Shown: positions 1 to 8,809, counted from the stretch's first letter. The stretch: DNA of 64,000 nt from Geobacillus thermodenitrificans subsp. thermodenitrificans DSM 465 (GCF_000496575.1 NZ_AYKT01000009.1:62001-126000); one strand, 5' to 3'. Numbers and translations are program-made. The notes: generated from the letters alone by a model not told the origin.

Positions 1-643
1 AAAACGAATAACCGTCCCCAGCCGGAAGAAGCGGCCACCATGAGACCGGTGACAACGCACCGCCAGATACCGGGAGCACGATCGGCACAAACCAAAAACG
101 TTGCGTCCATTGCATGCCAATCGTCATCCCCCGCTTGCTTTTCACGAGCTGCGGCGACGCCGTCCCTTTTTGGGAACGGAGGATGAGCCACCCTTCAGCC
201 GCCAACAACAACGTAAGAAACAAAGCCAAGGCCGCCCCCGCCGTTGGGCCATCAGGGAATAAGTCGCTCACCATCCCGCTTTGCCCGATCAAACCGAGCA
301 GCACGATCGCACCGCCAACGGTGTACGCTGGCGATAAGAGGCGCGCTTCCATCGTGAAGCCAATGACAACGGTCAGCGCTGTCACCATCCACACCGCCTC
401 GCGCGGCAACGCGACTCCAGCGCTGATCGCCACCACAGACAACACCGCACCGGCTGCCCATCCCCATGTCCAGAGCCCGCGCCATTCTTGCCATGGATGA
501 TGGACGCGCACATGAAAGTCACGGCGTTCCCGCTTTACCCGCCGCCAGCCGGCGACAATAGCTAAAAGGACGCCATAATAAAGGAGCGGCTGCCGCCATA
601 CGGCCGCGATCCCTTCAAGCAATTCCAGCCCCCATGTTGCCAT
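1..643 (-). CDS. minJ: MinJ-like division-site membrane protein, N-terminal part (partial)
   Basis: This frame runs from an ATG at 643 to the left edge of the window without a stop, so the C-terminal part is missing. A GGGGGGAAG ribosome site precedes the start. The visible 214 residues begin MATWGLELLEGI and contain several hydrophobic membrane-spanning stretches with short charged loops, as in the N-terminal membrane domain of Bacillus MinJ (YvjD). The family's cytoplasmic PDZ domain would lie outside the window. MinJ bridges DivIVA and MinCD at division sites and poles. The gene lies beside ctpB, as in Bacillus subtilis, which supports the call. The assignment is from length, topology and neighbourhood rather than a diagnostic motif. 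Confidence 0.72.
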   Translation of the reverse strand, partial: MATWGLELLEGIAAVWRQPLLYYGVLLAIVAGWRRVKRERRDFHVRVHHPWQEWRGLWTWGWAAGAVLSVVAISAGVALPREAVWMVTALTVVIGFTMEARLLSPAYTVGGAIVLLGLIGQSGMVSDLFPDGPTAGAALALFLTLLLAAEGWLILRSQKGTASPQLVKSKRGMTIGMQWTQRFWFVPIVLPVSGGALSPVSWWPLLPAGDGYSF

Positions 644-802
644 CCGCTTCCCCCCTTGCTTCGTTCACCAGTCTTTATCTTCTATTCTACCAAATGGCCA
701 CGGCAAATCCCATGCCTGCGGCCATCTTTTTTGCCGCTCATGACGAATTTGTGCCGTTTTCCACTTTCTTTGCCGAATAGGCACTAGTTTTGTCGGCTAG
801 GC

Positions 803-825
803 AGGATTTTCAATAAAGATAGAAA
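803..825 (+). promoter_or_regulatory. Possible SigH-type promoter of racA
   Basis: AGGATTT at 803-809 and GAAA at 822-825 are 12 nt apart, resembling the SigH consensus (AGGAWWT, GAAT). racA is a SigH target in B. subtilis. The -10 element is imperfect, so this is tentative. Confidence 0.33.
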
Positions 826-862
826 AAGGATATAACAGAAGATGAAAAGGAGGAGTGGAACA

Positions 863-1381
863 ATGGAGTTAAAAACGACCGATGTCGCCGCCCGTCTTGG
901 CGTTTCGCCGAAAACCGTTCAACGTTGGGTACGGAAATATGACATTCCGCTGCGGAGAAACGAAGCCGGCCACTTCTTGTTTGACGAAAAAACAGTCGCC
1001 TTGCTCGAACGGGTCAAATTTGAACAAGGTGCGGCACTCGAAGCGCCTCCGGCTCCTGACCGTCCCTCGACACCGCCGCGGAACAGCTCCATTCATGCCT
1101 TATTCCAAGAGTATGTTGAACCGGAAATCGAACGCGTCACCTCACGCCTTAATCAACTCGAACAACAACTGGAGCAAAAAGCCGATGATGTTGTTTCGGT
1201 CCAACTGCTTCATCATCGAAAGGAAATGGAAGAAATCGCTGCCCGCCTCACTGCCCTCGAGCAGCTTGTCGCCCGTCTTGAACAGCAGCTGAACAATCGG
1301 CCGCCTTCCTCCCACGAAACACCGAAGGAACCAAAGCGGAAACGGCGCGGCCTCGGGCGGGTGATGGGATTGTTTGCTTAA
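863..1381 (+). CDS. racA: Chromosome-anchoring protein RacA
   Basis: The protein has 172 residues. A MerR-like helix-turn-helix occupies roughly residues 5-40 (motif RLGVSPKTVQRWVRKY), followed by a proline-rich linker, a glutamine-rich coiled coil around residues 85-145, and a basic tail ending in KRKRRGLGR. This is the architecture of RacA, which binds origin-proximal DNA and tethers it to DivIVA at the cell pole during sporulation. The ATG at 863 is preferred over an in-frame ATG at 842 because an AAAAGGAGGAG ribosome site sits 8 nt upstream of 863. In B. subtilis racA lies elsewhere; here it is between minJ and ctpB on the opposite strand and is followed by its own terminator. Confidence 0.82.
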   Translation: MELKTTDVAARLGVSPKTVQRWVRKYDIPLRRNEAGHFLFDEKTVALLERVKFEQGAALEAPPAPDRPSTPPRNSSIHALFQEYVEPEIERVTSRLNQLEQQLEQKADDVVSVQLLHHRKEMEEIAARLTALEQLVARLEQQLNNRPPSSHETPKEPKRKRRGLGRVMGLFA

Positions 1382-1388
1382 GGCCCAT

Positions 1389-1419
1389 GCGCTCTGTCCC
1401 ATGCAGGGCGTTTTTTTTT
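1389..1419 (+). terminator. Terminator of racA
   Basis: GCGCTCTG (1389-1396) pairs with CAGGGCGT (1404-1411), followed by a run of nine T. Confidence 0.8.
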
Positions 1420-1481
1420 GCACAAAAACGTTCATGAATGGATTTGACACTTCATCCCGAGACGAAACGCTCATGTTGATA

Positions 1482-1508
1482 GAAAAGAGCTCCCTTGCTC
1501 GGGAGCCC
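1482..1508 (-). terminator. Terminator of ctpB
   Basis: On the minus strand GGCTCCC pairs with GGGAGCT around a 6-nt loop, followed by TCTTTTCT. It lies 10 nt past the ctpB stop. Confidence 0.75.
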
Positions 1509-1517
1509 CATCGCTAT

Positions 1518-2963
1518 TTATGGGAACAATACGTGTAACGCCGCTTTCAGCTGTACATCGTGCTTCGGATCGCGGATCGCTTCCATAATTTTTGTTTGCA
1601 GTACGTTAGCCGTCGTTTCATCGATACGACCGGTGGCCGGAAGCTTATTCGCTTTTTGGAATGCTTTCACCGCTGTTTCCGTTTCTTTGCTGAAATAGCC
1701 GTCCGTACGGCCCGGGTCAAAACCGAGTCCTTTTAACATTTTTTGTGCATTCGCAATTTGTTCATCATTCATATCATACGTGAACGGTTTTTCTACATGA
1801 AGCGGAGCGACGTGGAAAAACTCAGGCTGCTCAACGGCCACATCTGGCTTGATTCCTTTTCCATGGATCCAATGCCCATCCGGCGTCAGCCATTTGTAAA
1901 GCGTCAGCTTAATGTTGCTGCCATCGCCCATTGGAATCGCCTGCTGCACCGTTCCTTTACCGAACGTCGTCTCACCGACGAGCTTGTAACCGCCGGCTTC
2001 CTTCATCGCTCCCGCTAAAATTTCCGATGCCGACGCACTGCCTTTGTCAATGAGCACAACGATCGGGTATGGCTTTTTCTCTGTTATATCAGAATAAAAT
2101 TTTTGCTTGTCGCCATTGCGCTCTTCAATTTGCACGTACGGTTTATGTTTCGGGACAAGGTCTTTTAAAATTTCCTCGATGCTTTGCAAATAGCCCCCCG
2201 GATTGCCGCGCACGTCGATAATGAGCCCGTCGATTTTCTCAGCCTCAAGCTTCGCTAGTTTCTTTTTAAAATCGGCGGCTGTATTTTCCGAAAACGATGT
2301 GATTTGCAAATAGCCGGCCTTTTTGCCATCATACGTTTTCACCGCCTCATACACCGTTTCGATCGGGATTTCGTCACGGACGACTTTGACTTTCATCGCA
2401 TTTTTGGCGCCCGGGCGGAGAATCTCAAGCTCCACCGTCGTCCCTTTTTTGCCGCGGATTTTCAGCACTGCCTCATACAAATCGAGCCCCTCAAGGCTTT
2501 CCCCGTTGACGCGCAAAATTTGATCGTTCGGTTTCAGCCCCGCTTTTTCCGCCGGCGAGTTTTTAATCGGTGCAACGATCGTCACTTTCCCGTCAATCAT
2601 GCTCACTTCAGCACCGATCCCCTCAAATGATGAATCAAGCGATTCGTTAAACTGTTCGGTCGTTTCCGCATCCATATAGACAGAATACGGATCGTCAAGC
2701 GTACCAATCATCCCTTGAATGGCGCCTTCCGCCAATTTTTCCTCATCTACTTTTTCCACGTACCGGCTTTTGATCAGCTCATATGCCTGGCGGATTTTTT
2801 TTATCTCTTCTTCGTCGTTTGCCCCCTTGGACGATTCATTCGGAATGACTGCTGACATCGGACTGTCCTCTGCTCCGCCGGCCAGCTGCAAGCCGACATA
2901 CGTCCCACCGGCCCCGATGAGCATCGATAGGGCCATCAATACGGCCGTCGTTGTTTTTTTCAC
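1518..2963 (-). CDS. ctpB: Carboxyl-terminal processing protease CtpB
   Basis: S41-family serine protease of 481 residues, starting at a GTG with GAGGAGG 7 nt upstream. It has an N-terminal signal anchor (residues 5-28), a PDZ domain about residues 115-185, the S41 core about 200-380 and a peptidoglycan-binding-like C-terminal domain about 400-460. The catalytic Ser is S311 in the GSASASE motif and the Lys is K336 in FGKGTVQ, with Q340 completing the site; the 25-residue Ser-Lys spacing matches the family. In B. subtilis CtpB is secreted into the intermembrane space of the sporulating cell and cleaves SpoIVFA to trigger SigK activation. It is monocistronic with its own terminator. B. subtilis has swrA near here; no swrA is seen. 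Confidence 0.9.
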   Translation of the reverse strand: MKKTTTAVLMALSMLIGAGGTYVGLQLAGGAEDSPMSAVIPNESSKGANDEEEIKKIRQAYELIKSRYVEKVDEEKLAEGAIQGMIGTLDDPYSVYMDAETTEQFNESLDSSFEGIGAEVSMIDGKVTIVAPIKNSPAEKAGLKPNDQILRVNGESLEGLDLYEAVLKIRGKKGTTVELEILRPGAKNAMKVKVVRDEIPIETVYEAVKTYDGKKAGYLQITSFSENTAADFKKKLAKLEAEKIDGLIIDVRGNPGGYLQSIEEILKDLVPKHKPYVQIEERNGDKQKFYSDITEKKPYPIVVLIDKGSASASEILAGAMKEAGGYKLVGETTFGKGTVQQAIPMGDGSNIKLTLYKWLTPDGHWIHGKGIKPDVAVEQPEFFHVAPLHVEKPFTYDMNDEQIANAQKMLKGLGFDPGRTDGYFSKETETAVKAFQKANKLPATGRIDETTANVLQTKIMEAIRDPKHDVQLKAALHVLFP

Positions 2964-3140
2964 GTTGTTTCCTCCTCACCCTATACATAAAGGAAAAGCA
3001 CCGCATCATGCCGTGCCATGCCCTTATCTCCATCATATGTCAGGCTTGTACTGAGTATGCTTCCCCATTGTCGCCATAGGGGAAGCGTCGTCTGCTATTA
3101 GTTTACACGCTCCCTTTTGATTTCTCAACTCATACGGGCT

Positions 3141-3182
3141 CAAAAAAAGAGACACCCCGCCTCATTGGCGAAAGATGTCTCT
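3141..3182 (-). terminator. Terminator of the pirin gene
   Basis: On the minus strand AGAGACA and TGTCTCT enclose an inner CGCC/GGCG hairpin and are followed by seven T. Confidence 0.85.
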
Positions 3183-3193
3183 TCCTTTTGGTG

Positions 3194-3901
3194 TTAGTTT
3201 GGTAAGTCAATGAGCATGAACCGCGCCCCTTCGTTCGTCAACAGGCGAAGCGTCGGCGTCTCCGTTATGCGAGCCGCATCGCGCCGTTGCAAGTCCGCCT
3301 CACCGTTCAATGACAAGTCTCCCTCGATGACAAAGACAAAGATGTTTCGCTCCTCTGGCTGGGTAAATGTCAGTTCATGTCCGGCTTCCAAGTCAGAAAG
3401 GTAAATGGTCAAATCTTGATGAATGTGAGCAATTCCCGGAGAAGAAGGCTGTTTCGCCACGACAGGCAGCAGCGCGTTTCTCATCTTTTCGACTGGAAAT
3501 TCAACCCGCTCGTACGAAGGCGTTAATCCATACTCTTCCGGCAAAAACCAAAGTTGCAGAAAGTTGACCTCTTCTGTCGCCGACGGATTTACTTCCGAAT
3601 GAACGATGCCGGTACCCGCGGACATCCGCTGCACGCCGCCAAACGTCGTCACTGCCTTATGCCCGGTGCTGTCTTCATGTTGCAAATACCCTTTTAACAC
3701 GATCGACACAATTTCCATCTCCCGGTGCGGGTGAGCACCAAAACCAGCCAGCGGTGCGATGACATCATCATTTAACACCCGCAGCGGCCCGAACTGAATG
3801 TTGTTCGGATCGTAATATTCACCAAACGAAAAACTATGGTACGTCTTCAACCAACCGTAATCAGCATGATAACGGGACGAAGCCCGGTCAATACGGATCA
3901 T
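3194..3901 (-). CDS. Pirin family protein
   Basis: The protein has 235 residues and is a bicupin of the pirin/YhhW type. The N-terminal cupin shows the typical FGAHPHREMEIVS segment with metal-binding histidines and a later HSEVNPS segment; the C-terminal half is a degenerate cupin. Bacterial pirins are iron-binding proteins, some with quercetin 2,3-dioxygenase activity. The physiological substrate here cannot be read from sequence. GGAGTG precedes the ATG. The gene is monocistronic with its own promoter and terminator. A perfect 18-bp palindrome directly downstream of the -10 box suggests repression by an MhqR-type regulator that senses quinones or electrophiles, which would fit an aromatic-compound role. 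Confidence 0.85.
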   Translation of the reverse strand: MIRIDRASSRYHADYGWLKTYHSFSFGEYYDPNNIQFGPLRVLNDDVIAPLAGFGAHPHREMEIVSIVLKGYLQHEDSTGHKAVTTFGGVQRMSAGTGIVHSEVNPSATEEVNFLQLWFLPEEYGLTPSYERVEFPVEKMRNALLPVVAKQPSSPGIAHIHQDLTIYLSDLEAGHELTFTQPEERNIFVFVIEGDLSLNGEADLQRRDAARITETPTLRLLTNEGARFMLIDLPN

Positions 3902-3982
3902 CCGTTTTCACTCCTTCATTCCTTTGAAGATGATACGAATCGTAAACTGTCAGCGATATTCACTAAACCTCATTAATTCATA

Positions 3983-4000
3983 AATCTCGAATTCGAGATT
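3983..4000. promoter_or_regulatory. Perfect 18-bp palindromic operator, MhqR-box-like
   Basis: AATCTCGAATTCGAGATT is a perfect inverted repeat abutting the -10 hexamer of the pirin promoter. The core ATCTCGAATTCGAGAT resembles the operator described for the MarR-family repressor MhqR in B. subtilis. A repressor bound here would block transcription initiation. No mhqR gene is in the window. Confidence 0.78.
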
Positions 4001-4029
4001 ATTATATAAGAGCATACTTCTTTTGTCAA
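4001..4029 (-). promoter_or_regulatory. SigA promoter of the pirin gene
   Basis: On the minus strand TTGACA (4029-4024) and TATAAT (4006-4001) are separated by exactly 17 nt, a consensus promoter. The operator follows directly. Confidence 0.88.
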
Positions 4030-4193
4030 CCGCCTGTTTGTGTCTGCTTCTCCTTGCTCCTATGCATTTTATTGCCTTTCTTCGAGCAACAAGTCAACCA
4101 TTGGGCAGGTTAGAGGCGGTCTTCATGCGGGCAGCGGGCACGCCGGTCGTTTCCCGGATGACGATGGCGTCCCCTCTCCAGAAGCGATGGCCA

Positions 4194-4243
4194 CAAAAAA
4201 ATACGCAACTCGCCTTCCTCAACGAGGCAGGCAAGTTGCGTAT
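4194..4243 (-). terminator. Terminator of the M23-ftsX-ftsE operon
   Basis: ATACGCAACT (4201-4210) pairs perfectly with AGTTGCGTAT (4234-4243); on the minus strand a run of T follows. Confidence 0.88.
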
Positions 4244-4260
4244 ACGAGGTGGTGTAAGCG

Positions 4261-5592
4261 TTAGAACGCGATATAACTACGCGGGTCGACCGCATTCGTT
4301 TTCCCAGGGTTCCAACTGCCGCGATGCAACTCAAAGTGAAGGTGTGGGCCGGTTGAATGTCCAGTGTTGCCCATATAGCCGATGATTTGTCCTTTGCTGA
4401 CACGTTGTCCTTCTCCGACCAAGCGCGCCTCGAGATGGGCGTAAACGGTCGTATACACTTGACCGTTAATGACGTGGCTGACGAAAATGGCGTTGCCGTA
4501 GCTGCTAGAATAGTAGGAACGGAACACGACCCCATCAGCAGCCGCAACGACCGGAACGACCGGGGCACGCTTGCCGATGTCAACCGCCGGGTGAAAATCG
4601 GAGCCGCCAAACCGGTAGCCAAAACCGGATGTGATCGGTCCGTTGGCCGGGCGAGTAAACGCTCCGCTTGATACAGGCGGTGTGCTGCCGCCGGATGGCG
4701 TTTCTCCGCCGCTTTTCGATGTTGACGATGAAGACGAAGATGTCGACGGCGAAGATTTCGGCGCTGTATATGTACGTGCACGCTGTTTCGCTGCCTCTTC
4801 CTCGACCCGTTTCTGCCGCTCAAGTTCGGCGAGCTGCTGCTTCACAGCGGCTTCTTGTTTCGCGATCAGTTCTTTTTCCTCTTCAAGTTCCATTTTATGA
4901 TGATGCTCTTCTTCCTCTTTCTCTTTCAAATCCGACATTAAGCGGTTTTTCTGTTCAAGCTGGGCATCAAGTTTGGCTTGCAGCTGTTTCAGCTCCTGCA
5001 AGTCCGCTTGCAGTTTGTTCCGCTTTTGCGTCAGCTCAGTTTCTTTTTTCTCTTTGAGCGCTTTATCCGCTTCCTGCTCGCGGAGGATTTGTTGGTCAGC
5101 TTCCATGATGGCTGTCACCGCGCTCATTCGGTCGATGAAGTCACTAAAGCTTTGAGCGCCAAGCAACACTTCCAAGTAGCTGACCGCTCCACCGCTTTCT
5201 TGGAGCGAACGGATGCGCGCTTTTAAGATTTCATTCCGTTTTTCAATCCGCTCCTGAATCTCGGCAATTTCTTGTTGCAGCTTGTCAATCGCCCGTTCGG
5301 TTTCATCAATGTCCGTGCTGACTTTGCGAATTTTGCCGCTCGTTTCCTCAATGGCGCTATTGAGTTTTTCAATGTCATTAGCGACTTGTTTTTGCTGCGA
5401 TTGCAGGGCTTTAATGTTTTTTTGCGACTCGCTAATTTTCTCTTCAACGCCCGACCGTTTCGAGCGCAGCGCATTGATTTCGCTTCGTTTTTGCTCGATA
5501 TCGCGGTTGCTAACAGCGTTCGCCGCCGGCGGGAGAACGCCCAATCCGAGTGTTGCCACGACAGCGAGCACCATCATCTTTTTCTTTTTCAT
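4261..5592 (-). CDS. EnvC/PcsB-like M23 family peptidase (FtsEX-linked murein hydrolase or activator)
   Basis: The protein has 443 residues. Residues 1-26 form a signal peptide (AANA/VS cleavage). A long coiled coil (about 28-260, rich in E, K, Q, L) and a Ser/Thr linker (about 270-305) lead to a C-terminal LytM/M23 domain. The zinc ligands are present: His and Asp in SDFHPAVDIG and the HLHFELH motif, so the domain looks catalytically competent, unlike E. coli EnvC. The gene follows ftsX by about 30 nt in the same operon. Across bacteria FtsEX drives a coiled-coil periplasmic or extracellular partner (EnvC, PcsB, CwlO), so this is the probable partner here. B. subtilis encodes its FtsEX-dependent CwlO elsewhere. 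Confidence 0.85.
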   Translation of the reverse strand: MKKKKMMVLAVVATLGLGVLPPAANAVSNRDIEQKRSEINALRSKRSGVEEKISESQKNIKALQSQQKQVANDIEKLNSAIEETSGKIRKVSTDIDETERAIDKLQQEIAEIQERIEKRNEILKARIRSLQESGGAVSYLEVLLGAQSFSDFIDRMSAVTAIMEADQQILREQEADKALKEKKETELTQKRNKLQADLQELKQLQAKLDAQLEQKNRLMSDLKEKEEEEHHHKMELEEEKELIAKQEAAVKQQLAELERQKRVEEEAAKQRARTYTAPKSSPSTSSSSSSTSKSGGETPSGGSTPPVSSGAFTRPANGPITSGFGYRFGGSDFHPAVDIGKRAPVVPVVAAADGVVFRSYYSSSYGNAIFVSHVINGQVYTTVYAHLEARLVGEGQRVSKGQIIGYMGNTGHSTGPHLHFELHRGSWNPGKTNAVDPRSYIAF

Positions 5593-5623
5593 GGCTTTTC
5601 CCCTCTCCCTATCAAATTGATTT

Positions 5624-6517
5624 TTATACTTTCAAAAACTTACGCACTGACATGACGCTTCCCCAGACACCGATCAAAGCGCCAATGCCCAACAACAAGG
5701 CGCTCAGTTGCCAAATGAATGGAGAAAACGGCAAAAGCTCGAACAGCTGCAGGGAAAACTGCTGTTTGTATAGACGGTGCACATTGTAATAAACGAGCGC
5801 CAGTACGACGATCGGAACGATCGAACCGAGCATCCCAAGCCATAGCCCTTCAAGGAAAAACGGCCAGCGGATGAACCCATTCGTCGCCCCGACGAGCCGC
5901 ATAATTTCAATCTCACGGCGACGGGCAAAAATCGTAATTTTAATGGTATTAGAAATTAAAAACATCGCTGTAAACAACAGACCAAAAATCAGCACCAATC
6001 CGACGTTGCGCATGACCTTAAGCGCATCAAATAGCTTTTCAACCGTCCCTTGTCCATAATTGACTTTATGAACGGACTGGAACGTTTCAATTTGCTTTGC
6101 AATTTTAACGGTATCTTGCGGATTAGCAGCTTTCACAACATACACATCGCTTAATGGGTTGTCTTGCTCAAACAGCTGGAACGATGAGCCTTCCTCACCC
6201 ATGCTTTCAATCAACCGCTTCAGCTCTTCATCTTTTGATGAGTAGTGAACTTCTTTCACACTTGGAAGGGCTTCGATTCGCTGGCGCAGCACATCCTTCT
6301 CTTTATTGTCAGCGGCCAAATCGATATGGACGCGAATTTCGACTTCATTTTCCACTTTTTTCGCAAAATAGTTAATGTTGAACATGACGGCAAAAAAGAC
6401 ACCGACCAGCAGTAGCGTCACCGTGACGGCGCTCGCGGATGCAAACGTCATCCAACCGTTGCGGCCAAGACTTTTCACGCTCTCCCGAACGTGGCGTTTG
6501 AACGTGTTAAGCGTCAT
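5624..6517 (-). CDS. ftsX: Cell-division ABC transporter permease FtsX
   Basis: The protein has 297 residues. The ATG at 6517 is chosen because it follows GAAGGGGGA and gives the conserved N-terminus MTLNTFKRHVRES; the 11-nt overlap with ftsE indicates translational coupling. Topology is typical: a short cytoplasmic tail, one membrane segment (about 25-45), a large extracellular domain (about 50-165), then three further membrane segments. FtsX transmits the ATPase cycle of FtsE across the membrane to control peptidoglycan hydrolysis in division, elongation or sporulation. The M23 gene directly downstream is its likely effector. Confidence 0.93.
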   Translation of the reverse strand: MTLNTFKRHVRESVKSLGRNGWMTFASASAVTVTLLLVGVFFAVMFNINYFAKKVENEVEIRVHIDLAADNKEKDVLRQRIEALPSVKEVHYSSKDEELKRLIESMGEEGSSFQLFEQDNPLSDVYVVKAANPQDTVKIAKQIETFQSVHKVNYGQGTVEKLFDALKVMRNVGLVLIFGLLFTAMFLISNTIKITIFARRREIEIMRLVGATNGFIRWPFFLEGLWLGMLGSIVPIVVLALVYYNVHRLYKQQFSLQLFELLPFSPFIWQLSALLLGIGALIGVWGSVMSVRKFLKV

Positions 6518-7193
6518 AGCCGTATTCCCCCTTCGCCTCGTCACGGACGATTGTCCCATTTTCGATCGCAATAACGCGTCGACGGGTAGCATTGACGATC
6601 TCTTTATTATGAGTCGCCATTACAATCGTCGTGCCCCGTTCATTAATTTTCTCAAACAGTTCCATAATGCCCCACGATGTTTCAGGATCCAAATTTCCTG
6701 TCGGTTCATCAGCAATCACGATTTTCGGGGAATTGACGATCGAGCGGGCGATCGAGACACGTTGCTGTTCGCCGCCAGACAGTTCGTTTGGGTAAGAGCG
6801 GATTTTATGTTTGAGGCCGACTAGATCGAGTACTTCCATCACTTTTTTGCGAATCACTTTCGGCGATTCTTCAATCACTTCCAAAGCAAAGGCCACATTT
6901 TCATACACGGTGAGCGTCGGAAGCAGCTTAAAATCTTGGAACACAACACCGATGTTGCGGCGCAGCAACGGAACTTTACTGTCTTTGATGTTGGCAAGAT
7001 TGACACCGTTGACCATAATGGTGCCGCTCGTCGGCTTTTCTTCACGGTACATCATTTTAATAAATGTCGATTTGCCTGCTCCGCTAGGCCCAACGACATA
7101 GACGAATTCTCCCTGCTTAATGCGAACGCTAACGCCGTTTAGCGCTACGACTCCGTTTGGGTATGTCTTATATACATCTTGCATTTCAATCAT
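6507..7193 (-). CDS. ftsE: Cell-division ABC transporter ATP-binding protein FtsE
   Basis: The protein has 228 residues, the length of B. subtilis FtsE, when started at the ATG at 7193 (MIEMQDVYKTYPNG). An upstream GTG and ATG are in frame but too close to the AGGTG ribosome site. The Walker A GPSGAGKS is at about residue 35-42, the signature LSGGEQQR is in mid-protein and Walker B IVIADEPTGNLD follows. It is the first gene of the ftsE-ftsX-M23 operon. Confidence 0.94.
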   Translation of the reverse strand: MIEMQDVYKTYPNGVVALNGVSVRIKQGEFVYVVGPSGAGKSTFIKMMYREEKPTSGTIMVNGVNLANIKDSKVPLLRRNIGVVFQDFKLLPTLTVYENVAFALEVIEESPKVIRKKVMEVLDLVGLKHKIRSYPNELSGGEQQRVSIARSIVNSPKIVIADEPTGNLDPETSWGIMELFEKINERGTTIVMATHNKEIVNATRRRVIAIENGTIVRDEAKGEYGYDA

Positions 7194-7273
7194 CATAATC
7201 ACCTATTTTTCGACTCGCTTACTGTCATTTCTCGAGTTGTTTCGAACCAATTGTACAAAATTCCACAAGGCTT

Positions 7274-7302
7274 ATTATAGCACGATTTCTTGCTGTCGAA
7301 TT
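7274..7302 (-). promoter_or_regulatory. Probable promoter of ftsE operon
   Basis: A perfect -10 TATAAT lies on the minus strand at 7279-7274, about 80 nt before ftsE. The -35 region is weak. The rest of the 7203-7482 gap shows no gene. Confidence 0.4.
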
Positions 7303-7482
7303 TTACATTTATATTTCAAATAGGAAACAATAGCAAAACTAGCATAAAAGACCTATATATGCAATATAAAGAGTGAATCTTCTCTTCACTCTGTACACTG
7401 TAAGTACTACCATCCTTCTCTCTAAGATCTTGTGAACGCCATCTACAACTGATCTATCGCGTGGAACATTCGTGAGAGGCGA

Positions 7483-7526
7483 AGAAAAATAAAAGACCGC
7501 CCAGTCCCTGAAAGGAAACTGGACGG
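7483..7526 (-). terminator. Terminator of cccB
   Basis: On the minus strand CCGTCCAGT pairs with ACTGGGCGG, followed by TCTTTTATTTTT. Confidence 0.85.
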
Positions 7527-7547
7527 CGCTTGTTTCGTTTTCGTGAC

Positions 7548-7883
7548 TTATTTTTTCGCGGCGAGCCATTCCGCCACTTTGTCAGCGTCTTCGCCTTGGA
7601 TGATTCCTCCTGGCATAGAGCCGCGGCCTTTGGCGATGACCTCTTTAATTTCGTCTGCCGAGTATTTGCTTCCTACTTTTTGTAAGTTCGGGCCGACCCC
7701 TCCCGAAAGGTCTTGGCCGTGACATGATGCACAGCTTTGTTGATAGACTTGCTCAGCAGCAGCAGTGGTATCCCCTCCACCGTTGTTGCCGCCGTTTTGC
7801 TCCCCAGCGTTATCATCGCCGCCGCCACATGCTGCAAGCGCCAATGAAGCGCCGAGGAACACGGTTGCTAATTTCCACTTCAT
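7548..7883 (-). CDS. cccB: Cytochrome c-551 lipoprotein (CccB type)
   Basis: The protein has 111 residues. It has a lipoprotein signal with lipobox LALAAC (lipidated Cys19) and a flexible Gly/Asn-rich linker. A small class I cytochrome c domain follows, with haem motif CASCH (C51, C54, H55) and M90 in GSMPGG as the probable axial ligand. It is anchored on the outer face of the membrane and carries electrons to a terminal oxidase. The position between ftsE and yvjA matches B. subtilis cccB. GGGGGAG precedes the ATG. Confidence 0.92.
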   Translation of the reverse strand: MKWKLATVFLGASLALAACGGGDDNAGEQNGGNNGGGDTTAAAEQVYQQSCASCHGQDLSGGVGPNLQKVGSKYSADEIKEVIAKGRGSMPGGIIQGEDADKVAEWLAAKK

Positions 7884-7945
7884 GATGAACTCCCCCTAAA
7901 AACAAAAATTCGCTTCCTTCGTTATTATAACCGATTTCTTCAATT

Positions 7946-8809
7946 TTACGTACGTTGAAATCCTTCCCCAAGCACTTCAGAGGCGTTGGCAACGATGACA
8001 AACGCCGTCGGATCAATGGTTCGCACGATTTGTTTCAATTTTGTGAACTCCGATTGAGCGACGACACACATGAGCACTGGCCGTTCATGCTCCGTATACC
8101 CGCCATACGCCGGCAACCGCGTCACCCCGCGGTCGATTTCATGCAAAATGGCGCGCCGCACTTTTTCCTCTTCATTTGTAATGATGAGGGCGATTTTTGA
8201 ATAGCCAAGCCCGACTTGGACGAGGTCGATCGTTTTGCTTGTCACATACAACGCGATCAAAGCATAAAGCGCCCGTTCAATATCGAACACGAACGCCGCC
8301 GTCAAGACGATCAAGCCGTCAATCAAAATGACGCACACCCCAAGCGACAGTCCGGTATATTTATGAATGATTTGCGCTGCCAAATCCGTACCGCCCGTCG
8401 AGGCACGGCCGCGAAACACAATACCGAGACCAAGCCCGACGCCAATGCCGCCAAACAATGCTCCAAGAAGCGGATTGACCGTCGCCGGCTCCATCCCTTT
8501 GGTGATGTAGACGACAAGCGGCAAAAACACCGTCCCGACAAACGTCTTGATGCCAAACTGCCGGCCTAAGAGCACGACGCCAGCGATAAACAGCGGGATG
8601 TTGAGCGCCCATTGAACATAGGCGGGCTGGATGCCAAACAGCGCATGCACAATCGTGCTAATGCCGCTCACCCCGCCGGAAGCAATCCGGTTCGGCAACA
8701 AAAACACGTTAAACGCGACGGCGACAATCGCCGCGCCAACAAGAACGTACACATACTCCAAGGCCGTCTCCACCGTTGGAGACATCGCTTTATCTCTTTT
8801 TCTCCGCAT
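7946..8809 (-). CDS. yvjA: YitT family membrane protein (YvjA-like)
   Basis: The protein has 287 residues. About five to six membrane segments (residues 15-190) of the YitT fold are followed by a soluble DUF2179 domain (about 215-280, with a VTRLPAYGGYTEHERPVL core). The family is widespread in Firmicutes and its transport or sensing function is not established. Gene order cccB-yvjA-prfB matches B. subtilis, where this gene is yvjA. The ATG at 8809 is preceded by GGTGGGG. Confidence 0.85.
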   Translation of the reverse strand: MRRKRDKAMSPTVETALEYVYVLVGAAIVAVAFNVFLLPNRIASGGVSGISTIVHALFGIQPAYVQWALNIPLFIAGVVLLGRQFGIKTFVGTVFLPLVVYITKGMEPATVNPLLGALFGGIGVGLGLGIVFRGRASTGGTDLAAQIIHKYTGLSLGVCVILIDGLIVLTAAFVFDIERALYALIALYVTSKTIDLVQVGLGYSKIALIITNEEEKVRRAILHEIDRGVTRLPAYGGYTEHERPVLMCVVAQSEFTKLKQIVRTIDPTAFVIVANASEVLGEGFQRT

